NCBI GenBank assembly: GCA_004559845.1
Contig: SFWW01000090.1
Location: forward strand, 1 to 9,844
DNA: 9,844 bases
From: a bacterium
Lineage (GTDB): Bacteria > Bacteroidota > Bacteroidia > Bacteroidales > Muribaculaceae
Direction: 5' to 3'
The translations under genes were made by a program, and so were the position numbers. This document shows, piece after piece, positions 7,118 through 9,844 of the stretch (position 1 is the stretch's first letter; the number at the start of each line of letters is the position of its first letter). The notes beneath the pieces were generated by a model that saw nothing but the letters and a program-made list of their open reading frames with translations, ran no database searches and was not told the DNA's origin.

Positions 7118-7188
7118 TTGCAACATTCACCTCACAAGGAATGTCGCAGTTAATCAAAGGCTCCTTCTATCCTGTTTTAGAAACTTAA
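7075..7188 (+). other. Coding-like tail in another frame after the nuclease gene
   Basis: Starting at 7075, in the frame two bases ahead of the nuclease-like gene, 37 codons read RILSSGKRYVCGKLIATFTS followed by QGMSQLIKGSFYPVLET and TAA at 7186-7188. The second half looks like genuine protein. It may be the original C-terminus displaced by an indel near 7075-7117, or the tail of a lost gene. I do not recognise it. Confidence 0.3.
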
Positions 7189-7280
7189 TTAATGCTAACA
7201 ATTGTATAATTTACACCCAAATGCAGGTGCTTAGTTAAAACATCTATAATATTCAAGAGCGGTAAAAAGAGGCTGTTTTG

Positions 7281-7370
7281 GTACCACATTTCGACCCCGA
7301 AAGGTCAAAGTGTACCACAATTTGTGGTACATTACCACAAAAGCACATTTCATAACTATCTGTGGCACAA
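7281..7370 (+). repeat. GTACCACA repeat cluster, left of the att-like core
   Basis: Copies occur at 7281-7288, at 7312-7320 and inverted at 7322-7330, with a weaker copy at 7334-7340. The two middle copies form a perfect 9-bp inverted repeat around a single T (7312-7330). A TGTGGCACA variant lies at 7361-7369. The same words recur beyond the core at 7534-7723. Repeats flanking a core next to an integrase gene are typical arm-type recombinase binding sites; that role is inferred. Confidence 0.6.
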
Positions 7371-7391
7371 CTGACTATGAAATTTTTTGTG

Positions 7392-7413
7392 ACCCCAAGC
7401 GGATCACAAAAGG
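7392..7413 (+). repeat. Candidate att site: degenerate tRNA-Lys 3' end (right copy)
   Basis: The 22 nt ACCCCAAGCGGATCACAAAAGG-type copy (mismatches at 7398 and 7408) matches the tRNA-Lys 3' end at 4520-4541. No other tRNA parts precede it, so it is not a tRNA gene. As in the tRNA locus, a terminator hairpin begins at the very next base. It lies between two clusters of GTACCACA-type repeats. Confidence 0.6.
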
Positions 7414-7450
7414 GTCATCACTCACACCGAGTGGTGACTCTTTCTTTATG
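7414..7450 (+). terminator. Terminator directly behind the tRNA-like repeat
   Basis: GTCATCACTC (7414-7423) and GAGTGGTGAC (7429-7438) form a 10-bp stem with one G-U pair around an ACACC loop, followed by TCTTTCTTTAT. Its position relative to the tRNA-like repeat equals that of the terminator at 4542, so it may be the displaced original terminator of a tRNA-Lys gene. Confidence 0.7.
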
Positions 7451-7507
7451 TCTATACCTATCTATCACTCAGCGACTCATGTTTTGTAACTGTTTGTTTT
7501 AGAATAT

Positions 7508-7528
7508 TTTAGCAATTTCCTTGCTAAA
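7508..7528. repeat. Short perfect inverted repeat
   Basis: TTTAGCAA (7508-7515) and TTGCTAAA (7521-7528) are separated by 5 nt. It lies between the core and the right-hand repeat cluster and could be a binding site or a weak hairpin; no T-run follows. Confidence 0.3.
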
Positions 7529-7533
7529 TTATC

Positions 7534-7723
7534 TTGGTACAAATTAGCATATTTTAGTTTGAAATAATTGCCTAACTTTGGTACACGAAAGCGAAAAGTG
7601 TACCACAAAATGGGGAGAAATGGGGAGAAAAAACCTGGATTTCGACCCATTTTTCGAGGTTGTGGTACAGTTTTGGTACACAAATCGCAATCTGTGGTAC
7701 ACCTTTTTCGGGGTGTACCACAA
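7534..7723 (+). repeat. GGTACA/GTACCACA repeat cluster, integrase side
   Basis: Copies in both orientations occur at 7534-7541, 7577-7586, 7598-7609, 7660-7669, 7671-7681, 7693-7703 and 7712-7722. The last two form a perfect 11-bp inverted repeat (TGTGGTACACC / GGTGTACCACA) with an 8-nt spacer. A tandem duplication of TGGGGAGAAA lies inside at 7611-7630. The cluster ends about 45 nt before the integrase start, as expected for arm-type sites or an integrase operator. Confidence 0.6.
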
Positions 7724-7768
7724 GCGAAACTATCATTATTTATAACTTTAATCGAATCTTTCTTAGAT

Positions 7769-7987
7769 ATGGCAAGTGTACCGACAATAAGAGTGATTTT
7801 CGACCGCAGAAAGACTGCAACGGCTGTCAAGAAAGCCTCTGTCGAAATCGAAGTGTATTATAATAGAGAACGCACACGTGTCTCTACGAGAGTAAGTGTG
7901 CTCAAACATATTCGCCTGAAGCGTCAGACGTATGAAACATATTTACATATCATAACATCGCATCTTGTTTCAGTGAAAATCTGGTAA
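7769..7987 (+). pseudogene. Truncated tyrosine recombinase (integrase), N-terminal arm-binding part only
   Basis: From the ATG at 7769 the frame reads MASVPTIRVIFDRRKTATAV, then KKASVEIEVYYNRERTRVST and RVSVLKH, which resembles the arm-type DNA-binding domain starting many Bacteroidales phage or transposon integrases (normally about 400 residues). Similarity ends near residue 47; the remaining 25 codons look random and stop at 7987. The SAM-like core-binding domain and the R-H-R-Y catalytic domain are absent from the window. The codons open upstream of 7769 (from 7568) run through the repeat cluster and are not coding. It reads away from the att-like core, the usual place for an integrase. 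It probably cannot recombine. Confidence 0.6.
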
Positions 7988-8008
7988 ATTTGAACAACAA
8001 AACCAATA

Positions 8009-8114
8009 TGCGTGATGCTTATGCTATGCTCCAAGCATAGCGTGCAGTCACTTTGTTTCGTTAAGGTCATACCAGAACCATCACTGAGAAGCGTGAATTG
8101 CACGCTATTTTTTT
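8009..8114 (+). ncRNA. Possible structured RNA with competing hairpins
   Basis: A hairpin GCTATGCT-CCA-AGCATAGC lies at 8023-8041. Downstream, ATAGCGTGCA (8037-8046) is the exact reverse complement of TGCACGCTAT (8099-8108). The latter also forms the 3' half of the terminator hairpin at 8090-8106. Hairpin 1 and the terminator therefore both compete with one long-range stem. This is an attenuator-like or sRNA-like layout; no upstream promoter is evident, so the limits are approximate. Confidence 0.3.
8090..8114 (+). terminator. Rho-independent terminator
   Basis: AGCGTG (8090-8095) pairs with CACGCT (8101-8106) around AATTG, followed by A and seven T. It isolates the ATPase gene at 8228 from upstream transcription. 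There is no intact gene directly upstream. Confidence 0.65.
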
Positions 8115-8160
8115 ATCTACTTTAGTCATTAAACACCTTTTATTGGACAAAAAACACACT

Positions 8161-8195
8161 ATTTTATCCAGTACAGCGAATTTACTGGATAAAAT
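8161..8195. promoter_or_regulatory. Perfect 13-bp inverted repeat, candidate operator
   Basis: ATTTTATCCAGTA (8161-8173) and TACTGGATAAAAT (8183-8195) are exact reverse complements separated by 9 nt. The right arm ends 4 nt before the TATCTTTG promoter element, so a bound protein would cover the -33 region of the ATPase promoter. A looser half-site, TTATTGGACAA, occurs just upstream near 8138. The stem is not followed by a T-run, so a terminator is unlikely. Confidence 0.5.
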
Positions 8196-8199
8196 TGAT

Positions 8200-8207
8200 T
8201 ATCTTTG
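8200..8207 (+). promoter_or_regulatory. TAnnTTTG promoter element for the ATPase gene
   Basis: TATCTTTG fits the Bacteroidota -7 consensus and lies 20 nt before the ATG at 8228, giving a very short leader. No clear TTTG is present at -33; that position falls inside the inverted repeat, consistent with a regulated promoter. Confidence 0.55.
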
Positions 8208-8227
8208 CAGTCTAATATGACTGCAAA

Positions 8228-9466
8228 ATGAAAAATATAATCCTCAATCAAAGGGCTGAACGTGATGAGCTGATGGCTCGTCCCTATCAGCAGCGAGACA
8301 CAAGATACGATTTTGATGAGTTACTCGCTAATCCGCTAATCAAATTGATTACGGGACCTCGCCGTGTTGGTAAGTCTGTGTTTGCATTGCTCATGTTGCA
8401 GGGTAAGAACTTTGCCTATCTCAATTTTGATGACAATCTTCTGCTCAAAAACTGGGACGAGGATTTGGTAATGCAGATGCTTGACGATGTGTATCCGGGC
8501 TATGAATACCTGTTGCTTGATGAAATCCAGAACCTGCCTGATTGGGATTTATGGGTCAATAAACTGTATCGTAGAGGCAAGAATTTGATCATTACAGGCA
8601 GCAATGCCAAGATGCTGAGCAGTGAAATGGCTACGGTATTGACGGGTCGTTATCTCCAGATTGAAATGCTGCCCTTCAGCCTTGAGGAAACGATGCGCTG
8701 GAGAAATATCAATCCCAATGTTGAAGAGCAATCTGCACAGGCTATCGTTGTTACTGATGACTACATGCGAAACGGTGGCTATCCCGAAACTATTCAGTCT
8801 CGTAACATCACTAAAAGCTACCTGTCAACACTGTTCGACTCAATTCTATTGAAAGACGTTGCCAAACGCCATAAGGTCAGGAACACAACCGATTTATATA
8901 ATCTTGCCACTTACCTACTCTCCAATTTCTGCAACCCTATTTCCGCGAATGACCTTGCGGCGGAGTTGGGATTGTCAAGCGTAACGACAACTAAAAAATT
9001 CTGTGATTATTTGGCAGAGCCTTACCTATTCTTCTATCTTCCGCGCTTCAACAACAAGATGAATTTGATGAAGAAAGCACCGAATAAGGTATATGTTGTT
9101 GATAATGGTTTTGTGCAAAGCACGGCCTTCAACCTGAGTGAGAACCTCGGCAGACTGTTGGAGAACCAAGTGTTTGTGGAACTATTACGTTGCGGGTATA
9201 TTCCCGGCAAGACACTGTTCTACTATCGAACACGCAACGATAAGGAGATTGATTTCGTCACTCGAAAAGGCAGTAAGGTGGAGCAACTCATTCAAGTGTG
9301 CTACGATATGTCCTCCGAGAAAACCCGAAAACGCGAACTTGATGCCCTCGTAGAAGCCGCCGAAGAACTCCACTGCGACAATCTCCTCGTCATTACCAAC
9401 TCTAAAGAAGAAAAAATCAAGAGGAAGGAGAGGATGATAATATTAAAATCTATAAGTAAATTCTAA
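8228..9466 (+). CDS. AAA_14/DUF4143 family ATP-binding protein
   Basis: The complete 412-residue protein has a P-loop ATPase domain with Walker A GPRRVGKS (residues 43-50, K49), Walker B YLLLDEIQNL (D98, E99), and a sensor-like IITGSNAKML. A winged-helix-like middle (NPISANDLAAELGLSSVTT) comes next, then a C-terminal DUF4143 part with LENQVFVELLRCGY, NDKEIDFVT and EQLIQVCYD, a PD-(D/E)XK-like fold. In that last strand a Gln replaces the catalytic Lys, as is common in this family, so nuclease activity is doubtful. Such ATPases are abundant, often multicopy, in gut Bacteroidales and their biological role is unsettled. The start at 8228 lies 20 nt after a TAnnTTTG box. A weak hairpin (9468-9486) follows the stop. 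It is single and not obviously in an operon. Confidence 0.93.
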   Translation: MKNIILNQRAERDELMARPYQQRDTRYDFDELLANPLIKLITGPRRVGKSVFALLMLQGKNFAYLNFDDNLLLKNWDEDLVMQMLDDVYPGYEYLLLDEIQNLPDWDLWVNKLYRRGKNLIITGSNAKMLSSEMATVLTGRYLQIEMLPFSLEETMRWRNINPNVEEQSAQAIVVTDDYMRNGGYPETIQSRNITKSYLSTLFDSILLKDVAKRHKVRNTTDLYNLATYLLSNFCNPISANDLAAELGLSSVTTTKKFCDYLAEPYLFFYLPRFNNKMNLMKKAPNKVYVVDNGFVQSTAFNLSENLGRLLENQVFVELLRCGYIPGKTLFYYRTRNDKEIDFVTRKGSKVEQLIQVCYDMSSEKTRKRELDALVEAAEELHCDNLLVITNSKEEKIKRKERMIILKSISKF

Positions 9467-9782
9467 ATCGATTTTTCTGAAATCGACATATGATGGTTAT
9501 TATCCAGAAGGGCAAGATTAGTAACAAATAATATAGGGATATTCAGTTAATCGCGGAGATTTTTATGGCGAGAAGTGTCGGAGGTTGTGATTTTTCTGTT
9601 CAACGTAGACATTCTGATTAAATTTTCAATTCTCAGTGGGTGAAAACTCGTTTTTCGGCTGGTTTGGGCATAATGAGGAGTCTCTAACCGATTGGTGGAG
9701 TTCAAAGTTTTCTATGGTGTTACTATGCCCGGCGTTTTCTTCGTTGCTTCCTCAAATTTCGGTGTCAACAGTCTGTTCATAG
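9467..9782. other. Intergenic stretch, no convincing gene
   Basis: All six frames are broken by stops. A small hairpin, TCGATTT-TTCTG-AAATCGA, at 9468-9486 follows the ATPase gene but has no T-run. I see no repeats or promoter that I can support. Confidence 0.5.
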
Positions 9783-9844
9783 TCAGTCAAATTCAATTTC
9801 ATCTTCGTAAAGTTCAATCCTCGCGCCACTGCTTACCTCGATGA
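9783..9844 (-). CDS. Possible 3' end of a minus-strand gene entering from the right edge
   Basis: On the minus strand the last 19 codons before a TGA (9785-9783) read IEVSSGARIELYEDEIEFD. The acidic, non-repetitive residue mix looks like a real C-terminus, but 19 open codons are not statistically strong and the family is not recognisable. Everything beyond lies outside the window. Confidence 0.25.
   Translation of the reverse strand, partial: IEVSSGARIELYEDEIEFD

Larger units (their letters stand above)
4538..7413 (+). mobile_element. Putative genomic island integrated at tRNA-Lys
   Basis: The segment is bounded by the tRNA-Lys 3' end and by an imperfect copy of it at 7392-7413, and is clearly more AT-rich than the his-mutY region. 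It contains a SLOG-sigma fusion gene, a decayed metallo-beta-lactamase gene and a PD-(D/E)XK nuclease-like gene. No integrase gene lies inside the bounds; the only recombinase is a truncated one beyond the right copy, at 7769. The right boundary has recombinase-type repeats on both sides, so the arrangement could be two tandem elements. Boundaries are inferred from the repeat alone. Confidence 0.45.

Noticed and set aside
7392..7438. Second tRNA gene
   Set aside because: Only the 3' end of a tRNA-Lys is present; there is no D-arm or anticodon arm upstream, and the CCA is mutated.
7281..7723. CRISPR array
   Set aside because: The repeated words are 7-12 bp, in both orientations and irregularly spaced, which does not fit CRISPR repeats and spacers.
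7568..7768. N-terminal extension of the integrase frame upstream of 7769
   Set aside because: These codons consist of the GTACCACA-type repeats and the TGGGGAGAAA duplication; similarity to integrases starts only at the ATG at 7769.
7477..7830. Minus-strand ORF of 117 codons over the repeat cluster
   Set aside because: It runs through the recombination-site repeats and the integrase start. Its translation is low-complexity and unrelated to any family.

Overview
The window looks like a piece of a Bacteroidales chromosome (Bacteroidota). Supporting signs are TTTG / TAnnTTTG promoter elements, starts without a clear Shine-Dalgarno, a HisC-HisB gene order with a bifunctional HisB, and integrase and DUF4143 ATPase families typical of gut Bacteroidales. 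A Muribaculaceae- or Prevotella-like host is my guess; nothing in the sequence fixes the genus.

Region 1 (1-4262) is GC-rich core genome on the + strand: the 3' part of hisD, then hisC, bifunctional hisB and mutY, separated by 21 nt, a short overlap and 13 nt, so probably one transcript. HisD, HisC and the two HisB domains cover four late steps of histidine synthesis; MutY is an unrelated base-excision repair enzyme riding in the same transcript.

Region 2 (4415-4573) is a tRNA-Lys(UUU) gene with encoded CCA, its own Bacteroidota-type promoter and a strong terminator.

Region 3 (4574-7450) is AT-rich accessory DNA. Its right edge carries an imperfect copy (20 of 22 positions) of the tRNA-Lys 3' end, again followed directly by a terminator hairpin. 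This is what integration of an element into the tRNA 3' end leaves behind. The cargo is a very unusual protein joining a SLOG/DUF2493-like nucleotide-binding domain to a sigma-70 region 1.2-2 module with no region 3 or 4, a broken RNase J-like metallo-beta-lactamase gene, and a PD-(D/E)XK nuclease-like protein. The combination of a nucleotide-sensing domain, a nuclease and an att-bounded location suggests a conflict or defence island, but that is inference.

Region 4 (7281-7987) is a recombination site complex: GTACCACA-type repeats lie on both sides of the tRNA-like core, and a truncated tyrosine-recombinase gene follows. It looks like an attP-like site or the junction of two tandem elements.

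Region 5 (7988-9844) holds a structured intergenic stretch with mutually exclusive hairpins ending in a terminator, a perfect 13-bp inverted repeat beside a TAnnTTTG promoter, a complete AAA_14/DUF4143 ATPase gene, and about 380 bp with no convincing gene, except for a possible minus-strand gene end at the right edge.
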